A DNA stretch of 13,446 nt from Bacillota bacterium. GTDB lineage: Bacteria; Bacillota; Clostridia; Peptostreptococcales; Anaerovoracaceae. The position numbers were made by a program, and so were the translations under genes. Under the pieces are notes generated by a model. That model was not told the DNA's origin and made no database searches. It saw only the letters and a program-made list of their open reading frames with translations. Below, piece by piece: positions 6,490 to 13,248 of this stretch. The number at the start of each line of letters is the position of its first letter. Position 1 is the first letter of the stretch. The stretch covers positions 1-13,446 of the forward strand of contig JAEEIC010000108.1 of NCBI GenBank assembly GCA_016281165.1, read 5' to 3'.

Positions 6490-7674
6490 TCATTTCAGGT
6501 CCTCTTCCCTGATCCTTTTCATGATCTCTTCGGGCTTTTTGCCCTGCCTGCTCAGCTCCATTATCTCTTCCAGCCTCGGCACCGCGTGCTCAAATAGGGC
6601 TTTGAGTCCGGAGCACAGGTAATACTGCCCCTCCTCTCCGTCCGCGCTCCTGCCGAAACGGTCCTTGGGGCAGCCTCCGCCGCAGAACCGCAGATGGGCG
6701 CAGCGCCTGCATTCGTCTGTCAGGCTGTCCCTTTTGGCGTCGCCGAAGGAAAACTGGGCGCCGCTGTTGGCGGCTTGCGGCAGTCCGGTGCTCCTGAGGG
6801 TCCCGAGACGGTGGTCGTCGTCGACGAAATGGTCGCAGGAATAAATGGCCCCGTCCTCTTCGCAGATCAGCACCCTGCCGCAGGTCTCCCTCATCCAGCA
6901 GAGGCTGGCCTCGCCTCCCGCCATTATCCTCGCCATCTCGGCGAAAAGCTGGACGTCCAGCCGGCCGAGATCGTTTCGTATCCACTCATCGAAAACGGCG
7001 ATCAGGAAATCCCCGTAGCCCTCGGGGCTGACCGACTCTGCGGAAAGACCCCCGCCCTCCCGCGCCACGATGGGTATGAACTGGACCCAGCCGGCTCCGG
7101 TGTCTCTCAGAGCCCTGTAGACTGCCAGAGGGTCCTTCTCCGACGCGGAATTGACGGTACACAAAAGATCCGGCTCCAGCCCGCATGCGCGGAGCCGCGT
7201 AAGAGAAGCAGAGACCCGCTTCCAGGTGCCCTTTCCTCCCAGATCTTTTCTGTTCTGATCGTGGACAGCCTCGCATCCGTCGATGCTCAGACCGACGTCA
7301 AAGGCATTATCCTTAAGGAATCGGCACCATTCATCGCTCAGGAGCAGGCCGTTGGTCTGAAGATTGTTCCAGGCGTGGACGCCCCTGGGAAGATACTTCT
7401 TTTCAAGGGCGACTGCCTTTTTGTAGAAATCGATGCCGGCCAGGGTAGGCTCCCCGCCGTGCCAGATGAAGGAGACGACCCCTCCCTCCGACGCGGCGGC
7501 GGTCTGGCGTATCATGCGCTCAAGGAGCTCGAAGCTCATCCTCGACTGCTTCTCGTGGGAGGAATACTTCCCCTTCTCAAGATAGTAGCAGTATTCGCAG
7601 CGCATATTGCAGCGGGAGCCGACGGGCTTCGCCATCACGACGAACGGTTCTGTCCTCTGTTCCCGCCCGCTCAT
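6490..7674 (-). CDS. Anaerobic sulfatase-maturating enzyme (radical SAM/SPASM formylglycine-generating)
   Basis: The family oxidises a Cys or Ser in a C/S-x-P/A-x-R motif of type I sulfatases to formylglycine, without oxygen. The 394-residue protein has the radical-SAM cluster C22-x3-C26-x2-C29 in KPVGSRCNMRCEYCYYLEK, the GGEP motif at 73-76, QTNG at 106-109 and SIDG at 130-133. The SPASM half has C259, C265, C280 and C335 (auxiliary cluster I) and C322, C325, C331 and C354 (cluster II). Offsets are four to six residues from the Clostridium perfringens enzyme's ligands. D281, directly after C280, matches its catalytic base Asp277. All three [4Fe-4S] sites and the base are therefore present. 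The start overlaps the upstream hydrolase stop as ATGA, with no good Shine-Dalgarno of its own, so translation is probably coupled. No sulfatase is encoded in this window. Codon choice (more GGG, GGA, TCC, CGG, CTT) is less strict than in the neighbours. Another SPASM peptide-modifying role is possible but less likely. Confidence 0.9.
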   Translation of the reverse strand: MSGREQRTEPFVVMAKPVGSRCNMRCEYCYYLEKGKYSSHEKQSRMSFELLERMIRQTAAASEGGVVSFIWHGGEPTLAGIDFYKKAVALEKKYLPRGVHAWNNLQTNGLLLSDEWCRFLKDNAFDVGLSIDGCEAVHDQNRKDLGGKGTWKRVSASLTRLRACGLEPDLLCTVNSASEKDPLAVYRALRDTGAGWVQFIPIVAREGGGLSAESVSPEGYGDFLIAVFDEWIRNDLGRLDVQLFAEMARIMAGGEASLCWMRETCGRVLICEEDGAIYSCDHFVDDDHRLGTLRSTGLPQAANSGAQFSFGDAKRDSLTDECRRCAHLRFCGGGCPKDRFGRSADGEEGQYYLCSGLKALFEHAVPRLEEIMELSRQGKKPEEIMKRIREEDLK

Positions 7675-8435
7675 TTCAGGTACTTTTCAAAGAAGGCCAG
7701 CACCTTGTTCCATGAATCCATGGCCTGTTCCTGGCGATACATGGGCTTGTCGTAGTACCAGATGCCGTGTCCCGCCCCGTCGTAGCGGTGGAATTCATAG
7801 TCCTTGCCGAGGCCTTTGAGGATCTCCTCGGTCTTATCCACGTCTTCTCTGGTGGGATTGCGGTCTTCGTTCCCGAAGATCCCCAGGAGGGGGCAGCTAA
7901 GATCTTCGGCCAGATCTATGGGAGCCACAGGCCTCGCGGGGCTCAACTGCTCGGGAGCAGCGATGACTCCGCCGCCCCAGCAGTCCACCGCGGCGTCGAT
8001 GCCCTTGAGTGTGCAGGCAGCGAGGAAGGTGTGCCTTCCGCCCGAGCACATTCCGATGACGCCGGACCTGCCGTTGGAATTCACCTGATTCTTAAGGAAG
8101 GAGAGAGCTCCGTCCACGTCTTCCATGACGTCGCTGTCCTTCGCGCCGCCGGCTTCCCTGGCCTTCTGCGCCACTTCGGGAGGAGTGCCGTCGCCGAAGT
8201 CCTCGTAGATATTGGGGCAGAGCACGCTGTAGCCCTGCTCGGTGAACCTTCTGGAGGTCTCCCTGCACCATTCGTCCCAGCCGGGCATGTGGGGGATCAG
8301 GACTATCCCGGGGAAGGGCCCCTCCCCTATGGGGCGGGACCAGTAGGCCCGGATGAACTTGTCCTCGTGGCCCCTGATGCGGACGGTCTCCGCGATCATG
8401 CCGGAATAATCGAATACTTTTTTATCGTTCCACAT
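7671..8435 (-). CDS. Dienelactone-hydrolase-like alpha/beta hydrolase
   Basis: A 254-residue soluble alpha/beta-hydrolase fold protein of the DLH family, which hydrolyses lactones or esters with a Cys-His-Asp triad. The nucleophile elbow is G128-M-C130-S-G-G (G-x-C-x-G-G type). The acid is most likely D191 in GNEDRNP and the histidine H223 in DGAGHGIWYY. The oxyanion-hole region is PFPGIVLIPHMPGWDEW (41-57). No signal peptide is present. The ATG is supported by AAGGGAGGTG five bases upstream (complement of 8441-8450). It is the first gene of a two-gene unit: its TGA overlaps the maturase ATG. The natural substrate is unknown. Shared expression with a sulfatase-type maturase could mean a carbohydrate-sulfate or aryl-ester degradation setting, but no other gene of such a pathway is adjacent. 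Confidence 0.87.
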   Translation of the reverse strand: MWNDKKVFDYSGMIAETVRIRGHEDKFIRAYWSRPIGEGPFPGIVLIPHMPGWDEWCRETSRRFTEQGYSVLCPNIYEDFGDGTPPEVAQKAREAGGAKDSDVMEDVDGALSFLKNQVNSNGRSGVIGMCSGGRHTFLAACTLKGIDAAVDCWGGGVIAAPEQLSPARPVAPIDLAEDLSCPLLGIFGNEDRNPTREDVDKTEEILKGLGKDYEFHRYDGAGHGIWYYDKPMYRQEQAMDSWNKVLAFFEKYLK

Positions 8436-8489
8436 ATTGGCACCTCCCTTTCCGGAAAAAGCTCGTTTGATATCGATAGTCTTATGTAG

Positions 8490-8519
8490 ATAATAACATA
8501 AATATCATACAGAACTCAA
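8490..8519 (-). promoter_or_regulatory. Putative promoter of the hydrolase-maturase operon
   Basis: On the minus strand, TTGAGT (complement of 8514-8519) and TATTAT (complement of 8490-8495) are 18 bp apart, in the only AT-rich stretch between the two divergent operons. They match consensus at four and five of six bases. Transcription would start near 8483 and give a leader of roughly 45-50 nt. Confidence 0.5.
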
Positions 8520-8532
8520 TGCGGGTCCGGAT

Positions 8533-8548
8533 CCGGCCGCCGCGCCGG
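8533..8548. repeat. GC-rich inverted repeat between divergent promoters
   Basis: CCGGC (8533-8537) and GCCGG (8544-8548) form a short inverted repeat inside an almost pure G/C stretch (8521-8556). It lies between the hydrolase promoter and the NYN-gene promoter and is preceded by the palindrome CCGGATCCGG (8527-8536). It could be a regulator site or simply composition; no function can be assigned. Confidence 0.3.
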
Positions 8549-8563
8549 CCTGCCGCAAAAAAG

Positions 8564-8592
8564 TTGACTAATATCAGGCGTTGGTTTATCAT
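8564..8592 (+). promoter_or_regulatory. Sigma-A promoter of the NYN-rnhB operon
   Basis: TTGACT (8564-8569, five of six) and TATCAT (8587-8592, five of six) are separated by exactly 17 bp. This is the best promoter match in the window. Transcription should begin near 8599, about 29 nt before the ATG, with AAGGAGG at 8617-8623 as the ribosome binding site. The upstream A-rich run (8557-8562) could help as an UP-like element. Confidence 0.75.
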
Positions 8593-8627
8593 AAATTGTT
8601 TAGATATCACTTTCACAAGGAGGAAGC

Positions 8628-9680
8628 ATGCCTTCAAATACAGATAAGCGCTTCGCGGTCCTCATCGACGCGGAGAACATTTCGGACAAATATATAAGAT
8701 TCATATTCGACGAGATCTCGGGCGAGGGAGAAGCCACCTACAAGAGGATATACGGCGACTGGACCAAGCCCAGCCTCGCTCCCTGGAAAAAGGTCCTGCT
8801 CGAGTACTCGGTCATGCCTGTGCAGCAGTACAGCTACACCCAGGGCAAGAACTCCTCGGATTCGGCCATGATAATCGACGCCATGGACATACTCTATTCG
8901 GGCAATGTGGAAGGTTTCTGCCTCTGCACCTCGGACAGCGACTTCACCAGGCTCGCCGTGAGACTGAGAGAGTCGGGCATGATAGTCGTCGGCATGGGCG
9001 AGAAGAAGACCCCCAAGGCCTTCACCTCGGCCTGCAACAAGTTCAAGTACCTCGACCTCATCTCGGCGGCCGCCAAGGCTCAGGCCAGGGCGGAGAGGAA
9101 GCAGAAGGACAGCGTCCAGACGAAGGAACAGAAGCCTGCCAAGCCGGCCAGGAAGGAAGAAAAGCCCGTCAGAGGCCCCGAGGTCAAGAAGGCCGAGAAG
9201 GCCGCCGGAAGGAAGCATGAGGCCGGCGACCGCGACGAGACCGAGCTCAGGCCCGAGATCATCGAGCCCGAGATCGTTGAGACGGAGCTCCCCGGGATCG
9301 AGCAGAAGGCTCCCGAAAAGGACGCCAGGACCGGCAAGTACAAGGCGGAGGATCTGGGCATAGTGCCCGTGGAAGAGGAATTCGAGCACGAGCAGCCCGG
9401 CGAGCAGGTGACCAGCATCGACGAGATAAGAGACGCCATCTTCGCCATCCTCAACGAGGACGACAACGAGGACGGCTGGGTCTCCACCAGCGATCTGGGC
9501 AACCGCCTGATCAAGCGCTACTCCGACTTCGACGTCAGGAACTACGGCTTCACCAAGCTGACGCCCTTCCTCAAGTCCCTCAAGGGCTTTGAGATGATGT
9601 CGGTGAGGAACGAGAACTCCAGCGTCAAGCACGTGTTCTTGAGAGAATACATCCCCGACAGAGACAAGACCGATGACTAA
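8628..9680 (+). CDS. NYN-domain putative ribonuclease with C-terminal LOTUS/OST-HTH RNA-binding domain
   Basis: The 350-residue protein starts with a NYN (PIN-like, DUF88/LabA type) domain at about 8-145. Its acidic pocket residues are visible: D14-A-E-N17 after FAVLI, the D44 region (YGDW), N75-S-S-D78 preceding MIIDAMDIL, and T101-S-D103-S-D105-F. These domains bind a metal and, where tested in other members, cut RNA. Residues 262-340 form an OST-HTH/LOTUS domain (IDEIRDAIFAILN...GWVSTSDLGNRL...), a winged-helix fold reported to bind RNA. Between them, 146-261 is low complexity: first Lys/Arg/Ala-rich (about 150-200), then Glu/Pro-rich with a tandem PEIIE-PEIVE (209-218). It is likely disordered and cytoplasmic. 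The start has AAGGAGG four bases upstream. Its last eight bases overlap the rnhB start, so translation is probably coupled. The target RNA is unknown. Confidence 0.88.
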   Translation: MPSNTDKRFAVLIDAENISDKYIRFIFDEISGEGEATYKRIYGDWTKPSLAPWKKVLLEYSVMPVQQYSYTQGKNSSDSAMIIDAMDILYSGNVEGFCLCTSDSDFTRLAVRLRESGMIVVGMGEKKTPKAFTSACNKFKYLDLISAAAKAQARAERKQKDSVQTKEQKPAKPARKEEKPVRGPEVKKAEKAAGRKHEAGDRDETELRPEIIEPEIVETELPGIEQKAPEKDARTGKYKAEDLGIVPVEEEFEHEQPGEQVTSIDEIRDAIFAILNEDDNEDGWVSTSDLGNRLIKRYSDFDVRNYGFTKLTPFLKSLKGFEMMSVRNENSSVKHVFLREYIPDRDKTDD

Positions 9681-10299
9681 GGCCGAGAGGATCGAAGCGC
9701 AGAAGAAGCGCCTCGAGGAGATGCTCGTCCACGAGAGGAGCTTGAGAGAGGCGGGAAAGACCCTCATCGCCGGCGTCGACGAGGTGGGAAGAGGCCCGCT
9801 GGCCGGTCCCGTGGTGACCGCCGCGGTCATACTGCCCCCCGATTTCAGTCTTCTCGGGGTGGACGACTCGAAAAAGCTCAGCCCCAAAAGAAGAGAGGAG
9901 CTCTTCGAGCAGATAAAGGAGGCCGCCCTCTGCTGGGCCATAGGCCGCAGGGAGCCCGAAAGGATAGACGAGATCAACATCCTCGAGGCGACCAAAGAGG
10001 CGATGACCGAGGCCGTGAACGGCCTTGCCCTTAAGCCCGACCACGTGCTCATAGACGCGGTGAGGCTCCCCTCCCTGGACATCCCCCAGACCTCGCTGAT
10101 ACACGGCGACGCCCTGAGCGTCTCCATCGCCGCGGCTTCGATACTGGCCAAGGTCACCAGAGACCGCGAGATGGTCCGCATGGCCGAGATCTATCCCGGC
10201 TACGCCTTCGAGAGCAACAAGGGCTACGGCACGAAGGCCCATTACGAGGGCCTGGCGGCCCTGGGCCCCTGCCCCATCCACAGAAGAAGCTTTTTATAG
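9673..10299 (+). CDS. rnhB: Ribonuclease HII
   Basis: RNase HII cleaves the RNA strand of RNA-DNA hybrids and nicks 5' to single ribonucleotides misincorporated in DNA, starting ribonucleotide excision repair. At 208 residues it has normal family length plus an N-terminal helical extension of about 25 residues. The DEDD active site is complete: D36-E37 in G-V-D-E-V-G-R-G-P-L-A-G, D128 in VLID, and D146 in HGD, with D128 and D146 18 residues apart as in Thermotoga RNase HII (D107, D125). D68-region DDSKKLS, SIAAASILAKVTRD and KGYGTKAH also match. It begins inside the NYN-LOTUS gene (ATGACTAA overlap) with no strong Shine-Dalgarno, so it relies on coupling. The pairing places two nucleic-acid-processing proteins in one transcript. 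The start may be a few codons off, but the domain itself is certain. Confidence 0.96.
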   Translation: MTKAERIEAQKKRLEEMLVHERSLREAGKTLIAGVDEVGRGPLAGPVVTAAVILPPDFSLLGVDDSKKLSPKRREELFEQIKEAALCWAIGRREPERIDEINILEATKEAMTEAVNGLALKPDHVLIDAVRLPSLDIPQTSLIHGDALSVSIAAASILAKVTRDREMVRMAEIYPGYAFESNKGYGTKAHYEGLAALGPCPIHRRSFL

Positions 10300-10324
10300 C
10301 CCCGCACATAAGGAAAGAACGAAG

Positions 10325-10969
10325 ATGGCAAACATGGAGAACCCTTTAAGGGGAGGCGGCTGGTTCACCAGCGCGATGCAGAAGAGCCCCAAATATCAGG
10401 ATTACTATGACTACGTGAAGCCCACCCTGAACGGCGGATACGCCTACATGGGACCGGTCTACAGCTTCGGCAAAGACAACGATATCAGCTACGCCCGCTA
10501 CATCACCGTCATGCTGATCTGCAGCTTTCTGATGCTCGCGGCGGGCATAGGCAGCGGCCTTCTCTACATCGCCGGCATGAACACCGCCTGGCAGGTAGCG
10601 CCCTACGGCCTGGAGGTCCTCTTCAACTTCATGACGGTCTGGTCCGTCGTGAGGCTCGCCTTCACCAAACAGCCGATGAAGATCTTCAGCATGAGGCCCA
10701 CCGCCGAGGCCATACCCAAGAGGTCGAGGCCCGCCATGCTGGCGGCCGCGGTCGGGCTCACCTGCATCGCTCTTTACGTCTTTCTCAACGGCTGGGACGA
10801 CAAGCCCCCCATCAACACCATCATCTATATGCTCGCCAGGCTCGTCGTCGCCCTTTCGGCGGGGCTGATATACAAGCTCGCGACCACCAATGTCTGGGAC
10901 GAGAAGAACATCGACGAGGGCGAGACGGAAGAAGAACAGGCGGAAGAGCCCGCGTCCGGGGAGAAATAA
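10325..10969 (+). CDS. Four-helix membrane protein of unknown function
   Basis: I do not recognise this 214-residue protein. Residues 1-58 are polar and Tyr/Gly-rich (YQDYYDYVKP, GGYAYMGP). Four hydrophobic segments follow at about 59-85, 91-113, 136-156 and 164-186. The tail from 190 is strongly acidic (EGETEEEQAEEP). It is therefore probably an inner-membrane protein; with four segments both termini would be on the same side. The start at 10325 has AAGGA ten bases upstream. The ATG at 10334 (MENPLRG) is an alternative. It lies 25 bp after rnhB and ahead of the shared terminator, so it is likely the last gene of the NYN-rnhB unit. No catalytic motif is visible. Confidence 0.75.
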   Translation: MANMENPLRGGGWFTSAMQKSPKYQDYYDYVKPTLNGGYAYMGPVYSFGKDNDISYARYITVMLICSFLMLAAGIGSGLLYIAGMNTAWQVAPYGLEVLFNFMTVWSVVRLAFTKQPMKIFSMRPTAEAIPKRSRPAMLAAAVGLTCIALYVFLNGWDDKPPINTIIYMLARLVVALSAGLIYKLATTNVWDEKNIDEGETEEEQAEEPASGEK

Positions 10970-11011
10970 GATCCGCCGGGCCGCGCGGAAAAAATACTCC
11001 GATAAAAGATC

Positions 11012-11048
11012 ATCCCCTCCGGCAGAGCGGCCGGAGGGGATCTTTTTT
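11012..11048. terminator. Bidirectional terminator between convergent genes
   Basis: A perfect 12-bp stem, ATCCCCTCCGGC (11012-11023) with GCCGGAGGGGAT (11030-11041), has loop AGAGCG. On the plus strand it is followed by C and six T (11043-11048). On the minus strand it is followed by GATC and TTTT (complement of 11004-11007). It can end both the membrane-protein transcript and the convergent U32 transcript. The plus-strand T run overlaps the U32 stop codon (11047-11049). Confidence 0.9.
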
Positions 11049-13143
11049 AATCTATGTCTCTGTGGGTGAGGCCGCCGGTGCGTATAAGGTCCCCGGCGTA
11101 GGCCATGTTCCGGCAGAGCTCAAGGACGTATCCGCTCTCGTCCCGGCTCTCCGTCGTGAGCCATACGAGCCTGAAGCAGTTCCCGGGCAGGCTCCTGTCG
11201 GCGGTGTACTGGGGCAGGAAATTGAGGATCTCGCTGTACTCTCTCTCGCGGCAGATGAGGGGGAAATGCTCTCCCATGCGGTCCTCGAGATAATTGAGGC
11301 CTCTGCAGCTTCCGCAGCCCTTCTCCCCTCTCATGGGGCAGGCCCTGAGCTTCATCAGGGGGAGCCTGCCGTAGACCACGGTGCCCACAGGCATCGACGG
11401 CTTTATATCCTTTAAGCGGGCGTAGCTGAGCTCCATCGAAAGGCAGCTGTCCTCAAGGCCCAGCTTTTCGTACTCGTCCAGGGCGGCCGAGTTGAGGATG
11501 TTGAGGCAAAAACCTCCGTGCATCTTAAAGCCCAGTTCTCTTCCGATCTCTATGGCGCCGATATTGTCGACCGTGACGCGCGCAAGGCCTCTTTCCTTCA
11601 GGGCCGCCAGGCGCTTTTTCATCTCCTCTCCCCTGCCGGGCCACAGCAGGGCCGGGATCTCGGCGAAAAGGGCGTCCCCGTAGATGTCGATGAGCTCCGG
11701 GTCTTTTTCTATACACTTTACGGGAAGTATGATCCCCACGCCCTCCGGAAGGCTCATATAGCCCTTCTGGGGCTTTTTGCGCGCGATCTGGGACGCTGAC
11801 TCACATCTCACCCTCAGCGGGTATACGGGGCTCTCAGAGGCTTTGGGAAGGCCTTTGGGCATATCGGCCGCGGGCAGCCCCCCTTCCGAGCGGTCGGGGA
11901 AGAGCGCCCTTTTTTCATCGAGCAGGGCGAGCGCGCTCCTTCTGAGCTCGTTGAGCGCCGAGGCCGGGACCATCAGGCCATCCTCAGCTCTGAAGCGCAG
12001 CTCTCTCAAATGATACTGTGTGCCGCCGGTCTTGGAGAGGCTCCTTAAGGCCTGCTCTTCGCTGATGGGACGGGTCTTCGCTTCCTGCGCCTCATCCGAG
12101 TGGGAGCGGACCGAATGCTCCCCGTCGGAGACCGTAAGATCGATGCCCCCTTCGCGGCTCACGTTAAGCTCCATGTCCACCGGCACGGTCTGAGCCTCTT
12201 TGGCGTACAGAGCCTGAAGCTCCCTGAATACCCCCGCCGCGGCGGTGACGTCTTCCTTGGTGCGGTGGCCGAACATTTGCGGCCCTCTTGTTCCCGTCAG
12301 ATGGCCGTCGGTGAAGCCGCTGCGGCTGAATACAGAACGCAGGGTCTCCATATCGGGCTCTTCTCCCGCCAGGGCCTTCCTGCAGGCCGTGACCGCCGCC
12401 GCCACGTATTCCGCCCTCTTCATGCGGCCCTCGATCTTGAAGGACGTCACTCCCGCGTCCGCCAGTTCTCTCATGTGCTCGACGTAGGAAAGGTCCTTGA
12501 GGGACAGGGCGTAGTTCTTTCCGTTCAGCTTCCAGTCGAGGCGGCAGGGCTGGGCGCAGAGGCCGCGGTTGCCGCTCCTTCCCCCTATCATGGCCGACAT
12601 GTAGCAGTTGCCCGAGACGCTCATGCAGTGGGCCCCGTGGACGAAGACCTCGGTCTCGGCCCCGGTCTCCTCGATGACGCTCCTGATCTCGGGAAGCGAC
12701 AGCTCTCTTGCCAGCACGACTCTCTTAAAGCCCAGCGCAAGGAGCTCCCTCACCCCTTCGGCGTTGTGGCAGACCATCTGCGTGGACGCGAACATGGCAA
12801 GGCCCGGCCAGCGCCTTTTGATGTATCTCGCGACCGCGAGATCCTGCACTATTATCGCGTCGGCCCCGGCTTCGGCCGCGGTGTCGACGGCCCTCTGCAT
12901 GTCCGCGAGCTCGCTGTCCTTTACCAGTATGTTGATCGTGATGTAGACCTTTACGCCCCTCGCCCGGCAGTAGGCGATCGTGTCTTTAAGGCCCTCGCCG
13001 GCGAAGTTCTCGGCATTGCGGCGGGCATTGAAGTTCTGCAGGCCGAAATACACGGCATCCGCCCCGCTCCTCACGGCGGCGATGAGCTGCTCCTCTCCCC
13101 CTACCGGGGCTAAAATTTCCGGTTTATGATCAGGCTTTTTCAT
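11047..13143 (-). CDS. Long U32-family protein (RlhA-like, with DUF3656 and C-terminal half)
   Basis: U32 proteins were named peptidases, but characterised members (RlhA on 23S rRNA, TrhP on tRNA U34, UbiU/UbiV) are Fe-S proteins for hydroxylation-type modification, using prephenate-derived chemistry. This 698-residue form begins with EILAPVGGEEQLIAAVRSGADAVYFG. It carries the U32 signature around 166-200 with C173, C180, C196 and C200, the expected cluster ligands. F235-K-I-E-G-R-M-K-R-A-E-Y-V closes the core. DUF3656 (PF12392) spans about 318-412 and ends in ALNELRRSAL. The C-terminal half (440-698) resembles a second barrel half and has its own Cys set: C602, C610, C613 and C631. Length and order fit RlhA (about 650 residues), so 23S rRNA C2501 hydroxylation is plausible, but the clostridial long forms are not well tested. 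AGAGAGGA lies seven bases before the ATG. A second U32 gene starts divergently 105 bp away. Confidence 0.9.
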   Translation of the reverse strand: MKKPDHKPEILAPVGGEEQLIAAVRSGADAVYFGLQNFNARRNAENFAGEGLKDTIAYCRARGVKVYITINILVKDSELADMQRAVDTAAEAGADAIIVQDLAVARYIKRRWPGLAMFASTQMVCHNAEGVRELLALGFKRVVLARELSLPEIRSVIEETGAETEVFVHGAHCMSVSGNCYMSAMIGGRSGNRGLCAQPCRLDWKLNGKNYALSLKDLSYVEHMRELADAGVTSFKIEGRMKRAEYVAAAVTACRKALAGEEPDMETLRSVFSRSGFTDGHLTGTRGPQMFGHRTKEDVTAAAGVFRELQALYAKEAQTVPVDMELNVSREGGIDLTVSDGEHSVRSHSDEAQEAKTRPISEEQALRSLSKTGGTQYHLRELRFRAEDGLMVPASALNELRRSALALLDEKRALFPDRSEGGLPAADMPKGLPKASESPVYPLRVRCESASQIARKKPQKGYMSLPEGVGIILPVKCIEKDPELIDIYGDALFAEIPALLWPGRGEEMKKRLAALKERGLARVTVDNIGAIEIGRELGFKMHGGFCLNILNSAALDEYEKLGLEDSCLSMELSYARLKDIKPSMPVGTVVYGRLPLMKLRACPMRGEKGCGSCRGLNYLEDRMGEHFPLICREREYSEILNFLPQYTADRSLPGNCFRLVWLTTESRDESGYVLELCRNMAYAGDLIRTGGLTHRDID

Positions 13144-13166
13144 GTTACAATCCTCTCTAGATGATC

Positions 13167-13195
13167 ATAATACATCCTGCGGCGGCGAAGTGCAA
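13167..13195 (-). promoter_or_regulatory. Putative promoter of the long U32 gene, with a near-symmetric -10
   Basis: On the minus strand TATTAT (complement of 13167-13172) lies 17 bp after TTGCAC (complement of 13190-13195; weak, three of six). The same bases read on the plus strand give CATAAT (13166-13171), also five of six to consensus, so RNA polymerase could start in both directions here. The plus-strand start would be near 13178, about 70 nt before the second U32 gene, but no good plus-strand -35 is seen. Confidence 0.4.
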
Positions 13196-13210
13196 ACGGG
13201 ATCGCCGTTT
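13194..13210. repeat. Inverted repeat in the divergent U32 spacer
   Basis: AAACGG (13194-13199) and CCGTTT (13205-13210) form a six-base inverted repeat around GATCG. It overlaps the outer edge of the proposed -35 of the minus-strand gene and lies in the leader of the plus-strand gene. It could be an operator or an RNA hairpin. The evidence is only the symmetry. Confidence 0.3.
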
Positions 13211-13248
13211 CGGCGCGCGGAGCGCGTTCCGGCCTGAAAGGAAGATAC

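Noticed and set aside
6694..7755. A 353-residue plus-strand open frame opposite the maturase.
   Set aside because: The minus strand encodes all the radical-SAM and SPASM cysteines; the plus frame has no family likeness.
8634..10181. A 515-residue minus-strand open frame opposite the NYN-LOTUS and rnhB genes.
   Set aside because: It is a compositional shadow: the plus strand holds full catalytic motifs and a good promoter and ribosome binding site, while the minus frame shows no domain.
10972..10994. TCCGC/GCGGA hairpin followed by an A run after the membrane-protein gene.
   Set aside because: The stem is only five base pairs and the run is A, not T, on the coding strand. The strong terminator 20 bases further on explains the region.
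12100..13113. A 337-residue plus-strand open frame opposite the long U32 gene.
   Set aside because: It has no ribosome binding site or domain and lies over the conserved U32 signature on the other strand.
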